Source of the DNA: Streptomyces bottropensis ATCC 25435
GTDB lineage: Bacteria; Actinomycetota; Actinomycetes; Streptomycetales; Streptomycetaceae
Assembly (NCBI RefSeq): GCF_000383595.1
Contig: NZ_KB911581.1
Coordinates: 3,168,265 to 3,232,264 of the forward strand
DNA: 64,000 nt
Direction: 5' to 3'
Positions 32,668 to 41,850 of the stretch are shown here, piece after piece. The first letter of the stretch is position 1, and each line of letters starts with the position of its first letter. The notes beneath the pieces are model-generated. The model was not told the DNA's origin. It ran no database searches and saw only the letters and a list, made by a program, of their open reading frames with translations. A program made the position numbers and the translations under genes.

Positions 32668-34503
32668 CTATCCTGCCTCCTTCCCGTCGAAGAGGGCGAG
32701 GGCGGTGCCCACGAGACCGACGTGGCTGAACGCCTGGGGGAAGTTCCCGAGCTGCCGGCCCGCGACGGGGTCGTACTCCTCCGCCAGCAGCCCCACGTCG
32801 TTGACCAGCCCCACGAGCCGTTCGAACAGCTCGCGCGCCTCGGCCGTGCGGCCCGTCAGATGCAGTGCGTCCGCCAGCCAGAACGAACAGACGAGGAACG
32901 CGCCCTCGCCGCCCGGCAGGCCGTCGACGGAGGTGGTCGCGGCCGTGCGGTGGTCCAGGCCGTAGCGGCGGACCAGCCCTTCGTGGCTCAGCTCCGCGCG
33001 GATCGCGTCGACGGTGCCGACGACCCGGGGGTCGTCCGGCGGCAGGAAGCCCATGAGGGGGATGAGCAGCAGCGAGGCGTCGAGTTCGCGGGAGCCGTAG
33101 GACTGGGTGAAGGTGCCCCGCTCGGGGTCGTAGGCCCGGTCGCAGACCTCGCGGTGGATCTCGTCGCGCAGGGCCCGCCATCCTTCGAGGTCGCCGCCGG
33201 TCAGCGTCGGGTCGTCCTCCAGGGTGCGCACGGCCCGGTCGGCGGCCACCCAGCACATCACCTTGGAGTGCGTGAAGTGACGGCGCGGCCCGCGCACCTC
33301 CCACAGCCCCTCGTCCGGCTTGCGCCAGGCCGAGCGCAGGTACTCCATCAGCGCGCACTGCATCCGCCACATGTCGGGCTTGTCGGGCAGGCCCGCACGC
33401 CGTGACACGAACACGGAGTCGATGACCTCGCCGTACACGTCCAGCTGCAGCTGCCGTACGGCGTCGTTGCCGACCCGGACCGGGCGCGAGTCCTCGTAAC
33501 CGGACAGCCAGTGCAGGTCGTACTCGGGGATGCGGCGCTCACCGGCCAGGCCGTACATGATCTGCAGGTCGGCCGGGTCGCCCGCGGCCGCGCGGAGCAG
33601 CCAGTCGCGCCAGGCCCCTGCCTCCTCCTGGTAGCCGCAGGACAGCAGCGCGCCGAGGGTGAGGGTGGAGTCGCGCAGCCAGCAGTGGCGGTAGTCCCAG
33701 TTGCGGACGCCGCCGATCTCCTCGGGCAGGGAGGTGGTGGCGGCCGCGACGATCCCGCCGGTCGGGGCGTAGGTGAGCGCCTTGAGGGTGATCAGGGAGC
33801 GGACCACGGTGTCCCGGTGCGGGCCGGTGTACCGGCAGCGCGCCGCCCAGGCCCGCCAGTCGTGCAGGCTCGTCTCCAGCGACTCGTACGGGTCGACGAG
33901 GCGGGGCCGGGGCTCGTGCGAGGGATGCCAGGTCAGCACGAACGCGACCTTCTCGCCCGGTCCGACCGTGAACTCCGCGTACGTGGCGCGGTCCTCGCTC
34001 CACGACCGCACCCCGGGTTCGCTGCGCAGCCACACCGCGTCCGGGCCGGCGACCGCCACGCGGTGACCGTCCGACCTGCGCATCCACGGCACGGCCGAGC
34101 CGTAGTCGAAGCGCAGGCGCACGGTGCTGCGCATGGTCACCCGGCCGGACACACCCTCCACGATCCGTACGACGTCGGGGGAGCGGTCGCGCTGCGGCAT
34201 CAGGTCGGTGACCCGTACCGCGCCCTCCTCGGTCTCCCACTCGGTGTCGAGGACGAGCGAGTCGTGCCGGTACGCCCGCCGCGTGCACGTCCCCCCTTCT
34301 CGGGGCGCGATCGTCCAGTGCCCGTTCTCCTGGTCGCCGAGCAGCGCGGCGAAGCAGGCGGCCGAGTCGAAGCGGGGCAGGCAGAGCCAGTCGATGGAAC
34401 CCTGGCGGTTCACCAGCGCGGCCGTCTGGTGGTCGCCGATCAGCGCGTAGTCCTCGATGGGGGGGTGCACGGGGTGCGGGTTCCCGGACCCGGGGGTGAT
34501 CAA
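32668..34503 (-). CDS. Glycoside hydrolase family 15 protein (trehalase/glucoamylase-like)
   Basis: 611-residue cytoplasmic enzyme with no signal peptide. N-terminal beta domain with IEDYALIGDHQTAALVNRQG and SIDWLCLPRFDSAACFAALLG, then the (alpha/alpha)6 barrel starting near GGVRNWDYRHCWLRDSTLTL, with VYGEVIDSVF and AEEYDPVAGRQLGNFPQAFSH. In actinobacteria such proteins have been shown to be trehalases; glucoamylase or other activity is possible. Given the ectoine genes, turnover of trehalose as an osmolyte is an attractive but untested idea. Confidence 0.9.
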   Translation of the reverse strand: MITPGSGNPHPVHPPIEDYALIGDHQTAALVNRQGSIDWLCLPRFDSAACFAALLGDQENGHWTIAPREGGTCTRRAYRHDSLVLDTEWETEEGAVRVTDLMPQRDRSPDVVRIVEGVSGRVTMRSTVRLRFDYGSAVPWMRRSDGHRVAVAGPDAVWLRSEPGVRSWSEDRATYAEFTVGPGEKVAFVLTWHPSHEPRPRLVDPYESLETSLHDWRAWAARCRYTGPHRDTVVRSLITLKALTYAPTGGIVAAATTSLPEEIGGVRNWDYRHCWLRDSTLTLGALLSCGYQEEAGAWRDWLLRAAAGDPADLQIMYGLAGERRIPEYDLHWLSGYEDSRPVRVGNDAVRQLQLDVYGEVIDSVFVSRRAGLPDKPDMWRMQCALMEYLRSAWRKPDEGLWEVRGPRRHFTHSKVMCWVAADRAVRTLEDDPTLTGGDLEGWRALRDEIHREVCDRAYDPERGTFTQSYGSRELDASLLLIPLMGFLPPDDPRVVGTVDAIRAELSHEGLVRRYGLDHRTAATTSVDGLPGGEGAFLVCSFWLADALHLTGRTAEARELFERLVGLVNDVGLLAEEYDPVAGRQLGNFPQAFSHVGLVGTALALFDGKEAG

Positions 34504-34528
34504 TCCGGCGGGATCCGGAAGGGGAGGG

Positions 34529-34822
34529 TCAGCCCGGTCCCGCCCCCGCCGTCGTCCCTCCCGTTTCGGAGAAGATCACCCCGGAGCCGGAGGGGGCCTG
34601 GTTGAGGACCCACAGGCCGAGCAGGGTGGCGAGGGTGAAGACCACGAGGACGAGGACCGCGAGGACGAGGCGGCGGCGGCGTTCGCGGCGGAGCCAGTCG
34701 CCGCGGGCCGTGCGGTAGGCGTCCGGGGCGGCGTGGACGCCGCCCGCCAGTGCGGCGAGCGCCTCGGCCAGCTCCCGCTCGGTGCGGTCCCGGCCGGTGT
34801 CGTTGCCGGTGGTGTCGTTCAT
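34529..34822 (-). CDS. Single-pass membrane protein downstream of a sigma factor (possible anti-sigma)
   Basis: 97 residues: a charged cytoplasmic part (about 1-45, ERELAEALAALAGGVHAAPDAYR), one membrane helix (LVLAVLVLVVFTLATLLGLWVL) and a short outer tail. Its ATG overlaps the sigma-factor stop. Topology and linkage suggest it sequesters or modulates that sigma factor; no zinc-binding HxxxCxxC motif is present, so this is inference. Confidence 0.7.
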   Translation of the reverse strand: MNDTTGNDTGRDRTERELAEALAALAGGVHAAPDAYRTARGDWLRRERRRRLVLAVLVLVVFTLATLLGLWVLNQAPSGSGVIFSETGGTTAGAGPG

Positions 34823-35487
34823 CGCCGGGCCTCCATCGCCTGGGTCAGGGCGGCGAGGCCGCGTGCGGTGTGGGTCTTGACCGAGCCGCAGGAGATCCCC
34901 ATCGCGGCCGCGATCTCGCTCTCCTTCAGCCCCAGCCAGTGGCGCAGCACGAGCGCCTCCCGCTGCCGGGCGGGCAGGTGCTGGAGCGCGCCGATCAGCA
35001 CCCGCTGGTCGTCGTGGAGCAGCGCGGTGCTCTCGGCGGAGGCGACCGGCTCCTCGGCCGCGGGCGTCTCGACATGTCTGCGGGCGACCTGGAGGTGCCG
35101 TATCCGCATCCGGGTCAGATTGCAGACCGTGGACCGCAGATACGCCTCCGCCGCCTCGGCGTCCCTGAGGCGCCGCCACTTGCGGTAGATCTGGTAGTAC
35201 GCCTCGGCCACCACGTTCTCGGGGTCGTCGGCGCCCAGCAGCACCGCGAGCCGCAGCATCGAGGAGTAGTGCAGCTCGAACAGCCGGGCGACGCCGGCCT
35301 CGCGCTCCACGTCGGCGGGATCACCGAGGGCGCCCGGCGGCATGGCCTGGTTCGGGACCAGGCCCGGCTGCGGTATCAGGGGTTCGGCGGCGGCCGGGGC
35401 CGGCACCGGGCTCCGGGGCCCGGCGGCGGTCACGGGTCCGGAAACGGCCGGGGGCACCGGCACACGTAGGTGCTGTCTGCGTCTCAC
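34819..35487 (-). CDS. ECF-type RNA polymerase sigma factor (SigE/Sig70 family)
   Basis: 222 residues. After a Pro-rich N-terminal extension of about 60 residues comes region 2 (LFELHYSSMLRLAVLLGADD, AEAYYQIYRKWRRLRD) and region 4 (LPARQREALVLRHWLGLKESEIAAAMGISCGSVKTHTARGL). The GTG at 35487 overlaps the symporter stop by GTGA, and its own stop overlaps the next ATG, so three genes are chained. A sigma factor translated from the end of a transporter gene is unusual. Confidence 0.88.
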   Translation of the reverse strand: MRRRQHLRVPVPPAVSGPVTAAGPRSPVPAPAAAEPLIPQPGLVPNQAMPPGALGDPADVEREAGVARLFELHYSSMLRLAVLLGADDPENVVAEAYYQIYRKWRRLRDAEAAEAYLRSTVCNLTRMRIRHLQVARRHVETPAAEEPVASAESTALLHDDQRVLIGALQHLPARQREALVLRHWLGLKESEIAAAMGISCGSVKTHTARGLAALTQAMEARR

Positions 35488-37040
35488 GGGTTGTTCGCTC
35501 CCGTCTCGGGGCGCCGCCTGACGGTCAGGCGGGACGGTAGGTCGGTCGCGTCGGCGCCGCGCGGGACACCGAGCCGTTCGAGGACCGCGGTGCCGACGAC
35601 GGCGACGGTCAGATTGAGCAGGAGCGCGAGCAGGCCGGCGTAGATCTCCAGCGAGCCGCCGCCCAGGAGCACGATGGACGAGAACCCCTCGCGCACCACC
35701 AGGAACGTGCCGGTCGCCATGCCCACGCCCCATCCGGCGAGCAGGGCCCGGGGGTGCAGCCGCCCCGTGAAGAGGCCGACCGCCACCGCCGGGAAGATCT
35801 GCAGGATCCACACCCCGCCGAGGAGCTGGAGGTTGATGGCGTCCTGGTCGCGCAGTCCGAACACGAACGCCACCGCCCCCACCTTCGCGGTCAGCGACAC
35901 CGCTTTGGCGATGCGCACCTGGCGCTTGGGTGTGGCGGTGGGCTGGAAGTACTCGACGTACACGTTGCGGACGAAGCCGGTGGCGGCCGCGATCGACATC
36001 ACCGCCGCCGGGACCAGCGCGCCCACGGTGATCGCGCCGAACACCAGTCCGGCCAGCGGTGCCGGCATCAGCCGGTCCACCAGCATCGGCACGGCCGCCT
36101 CCGCGCCGCCCTCGGGTGCCCGCACCCCGGACGCGAGCGCCGCGATCCCGAGGAAGCCGAAGAGGGCCAGCAGCCCCGTCCAGGCGGGCAGCGCCACCGC
36201 GACCTTGCGGACCGTGCGCGGCCCGTCGGCGGCGAACCCGGCGGTGAGGACGTGCGGGTACATCAGCAGGGCCAGCGCCGAGCCGAGCGCGAGGGTGGCG
36301 TAGGCGGGCTGCTGTTCGGGGGCCAGCAGGAGGGCGGACCCCTCGACACCGGTGCCGCCGAGCCGCCGCGCCGCCCCCTCGAAGACCGCGCCCGGACCGC
36401 CGAACCGTTCCAGCACCAGCCAGCACACGGCGGTCAGCGACACGAAGACGGCCACCGCCTTCAGCGCCGAGATCACGGCGGGGGCCCGCAGCCCGTGCCG
36501 GTACGTCGCCACCGCGAGCCCCGCGAACAGCGCGACCATGACGAGGTCACCGGCCGCGCCCTTCGGATAGACGCCCCCGGCCGTCAGCACGGCCCTGATG
36601 CCGAGCAGCTGCAACGCCAGATAGGGCATCGTCGCGAGGATCCCGGTCAGCGCCACCACCAGGGCGAGCGGCGCCGAACCGTACCGCCCGCGCACGAAGT
36701 CCCCGGCCGTCACATAGCCGTGCCGCCGGGCCACCTCCCACAGCCGGGTCAGCAGGACGAAGGCCAGCGGGCAGACGATCACCGTGTACGGCACCGCGAA
36801 GAAGGCGGGCGCCCCGTTGCCGTACGCGAGGCCGGGCACGGCGGTGAAGGTGTACGCGGTGAAGATCGTGCCGCCCAGCAGCAGCCAGGTCCACACCGGG
36901 CCGAGGCTACGGTCGGCCAGCGCCCAGCTCTCCAGCGAGGGCAGCCGGTCGGTGGGGCGCAGCCGGCGCGCGGTGACGGCGAGCAGCGACGCTCCGCCGA
37001 TCACGGCGAGGAACGTCGCGGTCATGGCAGCGTCCGCCAT
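35484..37040 (-). CDS. Sodium:solute symporter family transporter
   Basis: 518 residues with about 13 membrane segments of the SSS fold: ESWALADRSLGPVWTWLLLGG at the first conserved loop, AYTFTAVPGLAYGNGAPAFF, and ATMPYLALQLLGIRAVL. Members import proline, monocarboxylates or pantothenate; the nearby DUF3311 and CstA genes favour a small organic acid. The usual DUF3311 partner is not in this operon but 168 bases away on the other strand. Confidence 0.85.
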   Translation of the reverse strand: MADAAMTATFLAVIGGASLLAVTARRLRPTDRLPSLESWALADRSLGPVWTWLLLGGTIFTAYTFTAVPGLAYGNGAPAFFAVPYTVIVCPLAFVLLTRLWEVARRHGYVTAGDFVRGRYGSAPLALVVALTGILATMPYLALQLLGIRAVLTAGGVYPKGAAGDLVMVALFAGLAVATYRHGLRAPAVISALKAVAVFVSLTAVCWLVLERFGGPGAVFEGAARRLGGTGVEGSALLLAPEQQPAYATLALGSALALLMYPHVLTAGFAADGPRTVRKVAVALPAWTGLLALFGFLGIAALASGVRAPEGGAEAAVPMLVDRLMPAPLAGLVFGAITVGALVPAAVMSIAAATGFVRNVYVEYFQPTATPKRQVRIAKAVSLTAKVGAVAFVFGLRDQDAINLQLLGGVWILQIFPAVAVGLFTGRLHPRALLAGWGVGMATGTFLVVREGFSSIVLLGGGSLEIYAGLLALLLNLTVAVVGTAVLERLGVPRGADATDLPSRLTVRRRPETGANNP

Positions 37041-37207
37041 GGGTCACCGTCCTTGGTGTGCCTGGGCCCTCGCGTGTTGGTTGCGCGGACGGCCGGTTCG
37101 GAGGACACGAAGCGGCGGGAAATCTTCTGGAAATTCGGTGTCAACCGGATCCGGCGGGTGGGCAACTCTTGCACAGACCCACAGCGATCGGGAGAGGAGC
37201 ACAGCCC

Positions 37208-37465
37208 ATGGAACCCCACACTCACCAGCGGCTACGGCACGTCGCGACCGCCGTCCTGCTTCTCGCCCCGGCCGCCGGACTGCTGTGGGTGCCCTGGTAC
37301 GCCGGCGCGGAGCCCCGGCTCGCGGGCACACCGTTCTTCTACTGGTACCAGCTCGCCTGGGTCCCGGGATGCGGCCTGTGCCTGCTCGCCGCGTACGCGC
37401 TGACCGACCGCCGTCGTCCGCGAGGACAGCGCTCGGACGGACAGCACTCCGAGCGACATCCCTGA
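37208..37465 (+). CDS. DUF3311 small membrane protein
   Basis: 85 residues with two membrane helices (HVATAVLLLAPAAGLLWVPWY and the one after PFFYWYQLAWV). The PFFYWYQLAWVPG segment is the DUF3311 hallmark. DUF3311 genes usually lie directly upstream of an SSS symporter and are thought to be small subunits; here it is divergent from the symporter and 58 bases ahead of cstA. GGAGAGGAG lies about 9 bases before the ATG. Confidence 0.85.
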   Translation: MEPHTHQRLRHVATAVLLLAPAAGLLWVPWYAGAEPRLAGTPFFYWYQLAWVPGCGLCLLAAYALTDRRRPRGQRSDGQHSERHP

Positions 37466-37523
37466 GCCGCCCCCGCCCCACTCCTCCCTGCCGCACGCAC
37501 ACCCGTTGACATCAGGAGCCGCC

Positions 37524-39674
37524 ATGTCCACCTCAGCCATGCCCGAATCCGGTCCCGAGACCCCGGAGAAATCCCGTATGTCGCCCAGATCGATCGCCCT
37601 GTGGATATCCGTGGCCCTCGTCGGCGCCATCGGCTGGGCCGTGCTCGCGCTGTCCCGGGGCGAGGAGATCTCGGCGGTCTGGCTGCTCATGGCGGCCCTC
37701 GGTTCGTACGCGATCGGCTACCGCTTCTACTCGCGGTTCATCGCCCGCCGGGTCCTGCGGCTCGACGACACCCGCGCCACGCCGGCCGAACGCCTGGAGG
37801 ACGGTGTCGACTACCACCCCACCGACAAGCGGGTGCTGTTCGGCCACCACTTCGCGGCCATCGCGGGCGCAGGCCCGCTCGTCGGACCGGTGCTGGCGGC
37901 CCAGATGGGCTATCTGCCGGGGACGATCTGGATCATCGCGGGTGTGATCTTCGCAGGTGCGGTGCAGGACATGATCGTCCTGTTCCTCTCCATGCGACGG
38001 GACGGCAAGAGCCTCGGCCAGATGGCCCGGGACGAGATCGGCAAGGTCGGCGGGGCCGCCGCGCTGATCGGCGTCTTCGCCATCATGATCATCCTGCTCG
38101 CGGTCCTCGCGATGGTCGTCGTCAACGCCCTCGCCGAGTCCGCCTGGGGCACCTTCTCGGTCACCATGACCATCCCGATCGCCCTCTTCATGGGCTTCTA
38201 CCTGCGTTATCTGCGCCCCGGCCGGGTCGTGGAGACCAGCTTCATCGGCGTCGCCCTGCTGCTGCTCGCCATCCTCGGCGGCGGCTGGATCCAGGACTCC
38301 TCGCTCGCCGAGTACTTCGTCTGGAGCCCCGAGACCCTGGTCTTCTGCCTGGTCGGCTACGGCTTCGTCGCCTCCGTGCTCCCCGTGTGGATGCTGCTGG
38401 CCCCGCGCGACTACCTCTCCACCTTCATGAAGGTCGGCACCATCGCCCTGATGGCCGTCGGTGTCGTCATCGCCGCCCCGAACCTCCGCGCCGAGCCGGT
38501 CACCGAGTTCGCCCACACCGGCGCCGGACCGGTCTTCGCCGGTTCCCTCTTCCCGTTCCTCTTCATCACCATCGCCTGCGGCGCCCTGTCCGGCTTCCAC
38601 GCCCTGGTCTCCTCCGGCACCACGCCGAAGCTGATCCAGAAGGAGTCGCAGGTCCGGATGATCGGCTACGGCTCCATGCTCACGGAGTCCTTCGTCGCCG
38701 TCATGGCCCTCATCGCCGCATGCGTCCTCGAACCCGGCCTCTTCTACGCCATGAACTCCCCGGCCGCGCTGCTCGGCCCGACCGTCGACACCGCCGCCGA
38801 GGCGGTCAAGAACCTCGGCTTCACCATCACCCCGGAACAGCTCACCGCGGCGGCCAAGGCGGTCGAGGAGGAGACCCTCGTCGGCCGCTCCGGCGGCGCG
38901 CCCACCCTGGCCGTCGGCATGTCGGAGATCTTCGCCGGGGTCTTCGGCGGCGCCGGGATGAAGGCCTTCTGGTACCACTTCGCGATCATGTTCGAGGCCC
39001 TGTTCATCCTCACCACGGTCGACGCCGGCACCCGTGTGGGCCGCTTCATGCTGCAGGACATGCTCGGCAACGTCTGGAAGCCGATCGGCCGCGTCACCTG
39101 GAAGCCGGGCATCTGGATCACCAGCGCCATCGTCGTCGGCGCCTGGGGCTACTTCCTGTACGCCGGTGTCACCGACCCCCTGGGCGGCATCAAGCAGCTG
39201 TTCCCGCTGTTCGGCATCGCCAACCAGCTGCTTGCCGCGGTCGCCCTCGCCGTCACCACCACCGTGCTCATCAAGACCGGCAAACTGCGCTGGGCCTGGG
39301 TCACCGGCATCCCGCTGGCCTGGGACGTGGCCGTCACCTTCACCGCCGGCTGGCAGAAGATCTTCTCGGACAACCCGGCGATCGGCTTCTTCGCCCTGCG
39401 GGACAAGTACGCGGCCGCCATCGACAAGGGCGACCTCCTGCCCGGCGCCACGAACATGGACGACATGCACACGATCGTCACCAACAACACGGTCGACGGC
39501 GTGATCATGGCGATCTTCCTGATCCTGGTCCTCACGGTCCTGGTCAACTGCGCCGTGGTGTGCGTCCGCGCCGTACGCTCCCCGGTCCCGCTGCCGTCGA
39601 CCGAGGCTCCGTACGTCGAGTCGCGCATCGGCGCGGAGAACCCCGAGAAGCAACTGGTGGGGGCCCGCCGGTGA
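37524..39674 (+). CDS. cstA: Carbon starvation protein A (CstA), pyruvate/peptide transporter
   Basis: 716-residue polytopic membrane protein. The conserved core includes DGVDYHPTDKRVLFGHHFAAIAG-type residues near 90-110, GPVLAAQMGYLPGTIWI, CGALSGFHALVSSGTTPK and FEALFILTTVDAGTRVGRF. CstA and its paralogue BtsT import pyruvate in E. coli; an older view is peptide uptake. The ATG at 37524 has AGGAG 6 bases before. It is translationally coupled to the YbdD gene. Confidence 0.95.
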   Translation: MSTSAMPESGPETPEKSRMSPRSIALWISVALVGAIGWAVLALSRGEEISAVWLLMAALGSYAIGYRFYSRFIARRVLRLDDTRATPAERLEDGVDYHPTDKRVLFGHHFAAIAGAGPLVGPVLAAQMGYLPGTIWIIAGVIFAGAVQDMIVLFLSMRRDGKSLGQMARDEIGKVGGAAALIGVFAIMIILLAVLAMVVVNALAESAWGTFSVTMTIPIALFMGFYLRYLRPGRVVETSFIGVALLLLAILGGGWIQDSSLAEYFVWSPETLVFCLVGYGFVASVLPVWMLLAPRDYLSTFMKVGTIALMAVGVVIAAPNLRAEPVTEFAHTGAGPVFAGSLFPFLFITIACGALSGFHALVSSGTTPKLIQKESQVRMIGYGSMLTESFVAVMALIAACVLEPGLFYAMNSPAALLGPTVDTAAEAVKNLGFTITPEQLTAAAKAVEEETLVGRSGGAPTLAVGMSEIFAGVFGGAGMKAFWYHFAIMFEALFILTTVDAGTRVGRFMLQDMLGNVWKPIGRVTWKPGIWITSAIVVGAWGYFLYAGVTDPLGGIKQLFPLFGIANQLLAAVALAVTTTVLIKTGKLRWAWVTGIPLAWDVAVTFTAGWQKIFSDNPAIGFFALRDKYAAAIDKGDLLPGATNMDDMHTIVTNNTVDGVIMAIFLILVLTVLVNCAVVCVRAVRSPVPLPSTEAPYVESRIGAENPEKQLVGARR

Positions 39675-39859
39675 CCGCCCGCCACTGGGTACGAACCGTC
39701 CGCTGGTACCTGCGGGAACTGACCGGAGAAGCGGAGTACGACCGCTACTGCGACCGCCACCGCCGTCACCACCCGAAGGCCCCGCTCCCGACCCGGCGGG
39801 AGTACGACGCCCTGCGCACCCGGCACCGGGAGGAGAACCCGGAGGGCCGCTGCTGCTGA
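39671..39859 (+). CDS. YbdD/YjiX family small protein
   Basis: 62 residues, highly basic, ending GRCC: WYLRELTGEAEYDRYCDRH and PTRREYDALRTRH match YbdD/YjiX, the standard companion of CstA. It starts with GTG overlapping the cstA stop (GTGA). Role unknown; probably a regulatory partner of the transporter. Confidence 0.9.
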   Translation: MTARHWVRTVRWYLRELTGEAEYDRYCDRHRRHHPKAPLPTRREYDALRTRHREENPEGRCC

Positions 39860-39921
39860 GAACCACGGCCACCTGCCGAGCCGGCCCAGGGTGCGTTGTC
39901 GGGGGCGGGTGCGTGGGGGCC

Positions 39922-39996
39922 TCTCGCGCGGTTCCCCGCCCCCTGCAAGACCAGGACCAGGCCCTGCTTTTCAGGGGCGCGGGGAACCGCGCGAGA
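39922..39996. repeat. Long inverted repeat of the Streptomyces GGGGAACCGCGCGA type
   Basis: TCTCGCGCGGTTCCCCGCCC (39922 on) and its complement, with one inserted base (39972-39996), form arms of 24-25 bases around a 26-base loop. The GGGGAACYGCGCGA core is a dispersed element often found at gene ends in Streptomyces. It follows the cstA-ybdD operon and probably acts as terminator. Confidence 0.7.
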
Positions 39997-40062
39997 AGCA
40001 CCACCGGGCCCGCACCCGGCAACGCACCCGAACCCACCCCACCGCGACCCCCGGATCCAGAG

Positions 40063-41025
40063 ATGCTGAGACGCCGCCGACCCTCCCTCCTGATCCGCCC
40101 CGAACTCGACGACGACCCCTTGCGCAGGACCCTCACCGAACTCCGCCCCGCCCAGCAACTGCACGGCCTCGGCGCGGGCCGCACCCGCCCCGTATGGGAA
40201 CCCGTGGCCGACCTCCTCCGCGCCACGGGCCGCGACTGGGACCGCCGCACCCACCGCATCGCCGTACTGGCCCGCCACCTGCCCGCGGCGATCCCGCAGC
40301 GCTGGACCGCCGACCGCCCGGGTGACGGGGACGCCCTCACCCTGCACGCCTGGGCCGCGGCGCACCGCACTCTCGCCACCGACCGCGCCGCCGTCCGCCA
40401 CGCCGAACACGCCTGCCTGCGCGCGGCCGAGGCCGGCCCCGAGGACCCCACGCCCTGGCTGGCGCTGCTGTCGCTGATGGACACCTGCGCCGTACCGGTC
40501 GGGGAGGCCGTCCCCGCCTGGACGGAGGCCGTCGACCGGGCCCCCTGGCTCCGGACGGCCTACCACCGGCTCCTGCGCTACCTGTCGCCGCGCGGACACG
40601 GCACGGTCCCCGACATGATGGACTTCGCCTGGCAGGCCGCCGCCCGCGCACCCCACGGCTCACCGCTCGCCCTGCTCCCGGTGGCGGCCCGCGTCGAACT
40701 CATGGCGCACCGCCAGGACGGGACTCCGTTCGACGCCCTCGGCTCGGGCGGCGGGAACTGGCACGAGCCCCGGTCCGCCCACGAACTGAACCTGGCCCTC
40801 AAGAGCTGGTTCGACGTCGGCACCGCACCCCATGCCGAGGCGGTCACCGACCTCAACATCCTCGCGTTCGCCCTGACCCGCGCCCACCGTCCCGTGGAGG
40901 CCGCCCCCGTCTTCCAGCGCCTCGGCCGCCACATGACACCCCACCCGTGGGACCTGTTGCCCGAGCCGGAACGCACGTTCGCGTACTGGCGGGAGAGAGC
41001 GAGCGGTGGCCGGGGCCGGAGCTGA
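40063..41025 (+). CDS. Hypothetical cytoplasmic protein, helical (TPR-like)
   Basis: 320 residues with no signal peptide or membrane helix. Mostly alpha-helical, with repeated Ala-rich helices (AAHRTLATDRAAVRHAEHAC, EAVPAWTEAVDRAPWLRTAY) and a GSGGGNWHEPRSAHELNLAL segment before a last helical part. Streptomyces-specific type of protein with no known role to me. ATG 40063 begins MLRRRRPSLLI; upstream reading in frame would run through the repeat. Confidence 0.65.
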   Translation: MLRRRRPSLLIRPELDDDPLRRTLTELRPAQQLHGLGAGRTRPVWEPVADLLRATGRDWDRRTHRIAVLARHLPAAIPQRWTADRPGDGDALTLHAWAAAHRTLATDRAAVRHAEHACLRAAEAGPEDPTPWLALLSLMDTCAVPVGEAVPAWTEAVDRAPWLRTAYHRLLRYLSPRGHGTVPDMMDFAWQAAARAPHGSPLALLPVAARVELMAHRQDGTPFDALGSGGGNWHEPRSAHELNLALKSWFDVGTAPHAEAVTDLNILAFALTRAHRPVEAAPVFQRLGRHMTPHPWDLLPEPERTFAYWRERASGGRGRS

Positions 41026-41049
41026 GACCCACCCCGGGACCACGCGCGT

Positions 41050-41850
41050 CTACGCCGGAGCGGACGCCGTCTCCCTTTCCTCCTGCGCCGCGGCGGTCGC
41101 GGCCTCCGCACGGTCGCGAAGCTCCCGGCGGACGAGGATGACGAAGCCGATCGGGACACCGAGGGCGAAGAGCCACCACTGCAGGGCGTAGGCGTAGTTC
41201 AGCGCGGCGTTCTCGTCACCGGGACTGCCGAGCTGCTCCGGGGCGTCGCCCTTCGGCTCGGGCGCCGTCTGCGCGAGGTAGCCGCCGAGCACCCGGACGC
41301 CGAGGCGGTCCGCCTCCCGCTCGCTGTCGATCAGCATGATCTGCCGGTCCGGCAGACCCTGGAGATCCTTGATGCCGCTCGCCTCGGTCGTCTCGTCCGG
41401 CATCAGCCGTCCCGTGACGGTGATCTCACCGGAGGCCGGGGCGGGGATCTTCGGGAACGCGGTCTGGCTCGGTCCGTCGGCCGGGATCCAGCCCCGGTTG
41501 ACGAGCAGCACCTTGCCGTCGTCGAGCACGAACGGGGTCAGGACGTGGAAGCCGACCTCGTCGTCGGCGTTGACGCGGCGGCGGACGACGACCTCGTCGT
41601 CGGTGTCGAAGCGGCCCTTCGCGGTCACCGTGCGGTAGCGCTCGGCGCTGGTGACGGTGTGCCCGGGGGAGGTCAGCCGCTCCACGGGCACCGGCTTCGC
41701 GGCCAGCGCGTCGGCGACGAGCTGATTCCGGGCGCTGCGCTCCTCGTAGCGATGCATCTGCCAAATACCCAGCCTGACCATGGTCGGGATCAGGACGAGC
41801 GAGAGCAGCGTGAGGATCACCCACTGCCGGGACAACAGGAAGCGGTACAC
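41050..41850 (-). CDS. SURF1 family protein (cytochrome oxidase assembly)
   Basis: 266 residues with one membrane helix at each end (VILTLLSLVLIPTMVRLGIWQ and WWLFALGVPIGFVILVRR) and an outer domain between, the SURF1 layout. The conserved RYRTVTAKGRFD, VLLVNRGWIPADG and NYALQWW-like segment (NYAYALQWW) are present. SURF1 assists heme A insertion into cytochrome c oxidase. Start is GTG 41850 (VYRFLLSRQW); a TTG at 41865 in frame is less likely. The start codon lies inside a 14-bp perfect palindrome. Confidence 0.9.
   Translation of the reverse strand: MYRFLLSRQWVILTLLSLVLIPTMVRLGIWQMHRYEERSARNQLVADALAAKPVPVERLTSPGHTVTSAERYRTVTAKGRFDTDDEVVVRRRVNADDEVGFHVLTPFVLDDGKVLLVNRGWIPADGPSQTAFPKIPAPASGEITVTGRLMPDETTEASGIKDLQGLPDRQIMLIDSEREADRLGVRVLGGYLAQTAPEPKGDAPEQLGSPGDENAALNYAYALQWWLFALGVPIGFVILVRRELRDRAEAATAAAQEERETASAPA

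Noticed and set aside
37533..40484. 983-codon minus-strand open frame over cstA
   Set aside because: Acidic low-complexity translation caused by third-position GC; cstA on the plus strand is unmistakable.
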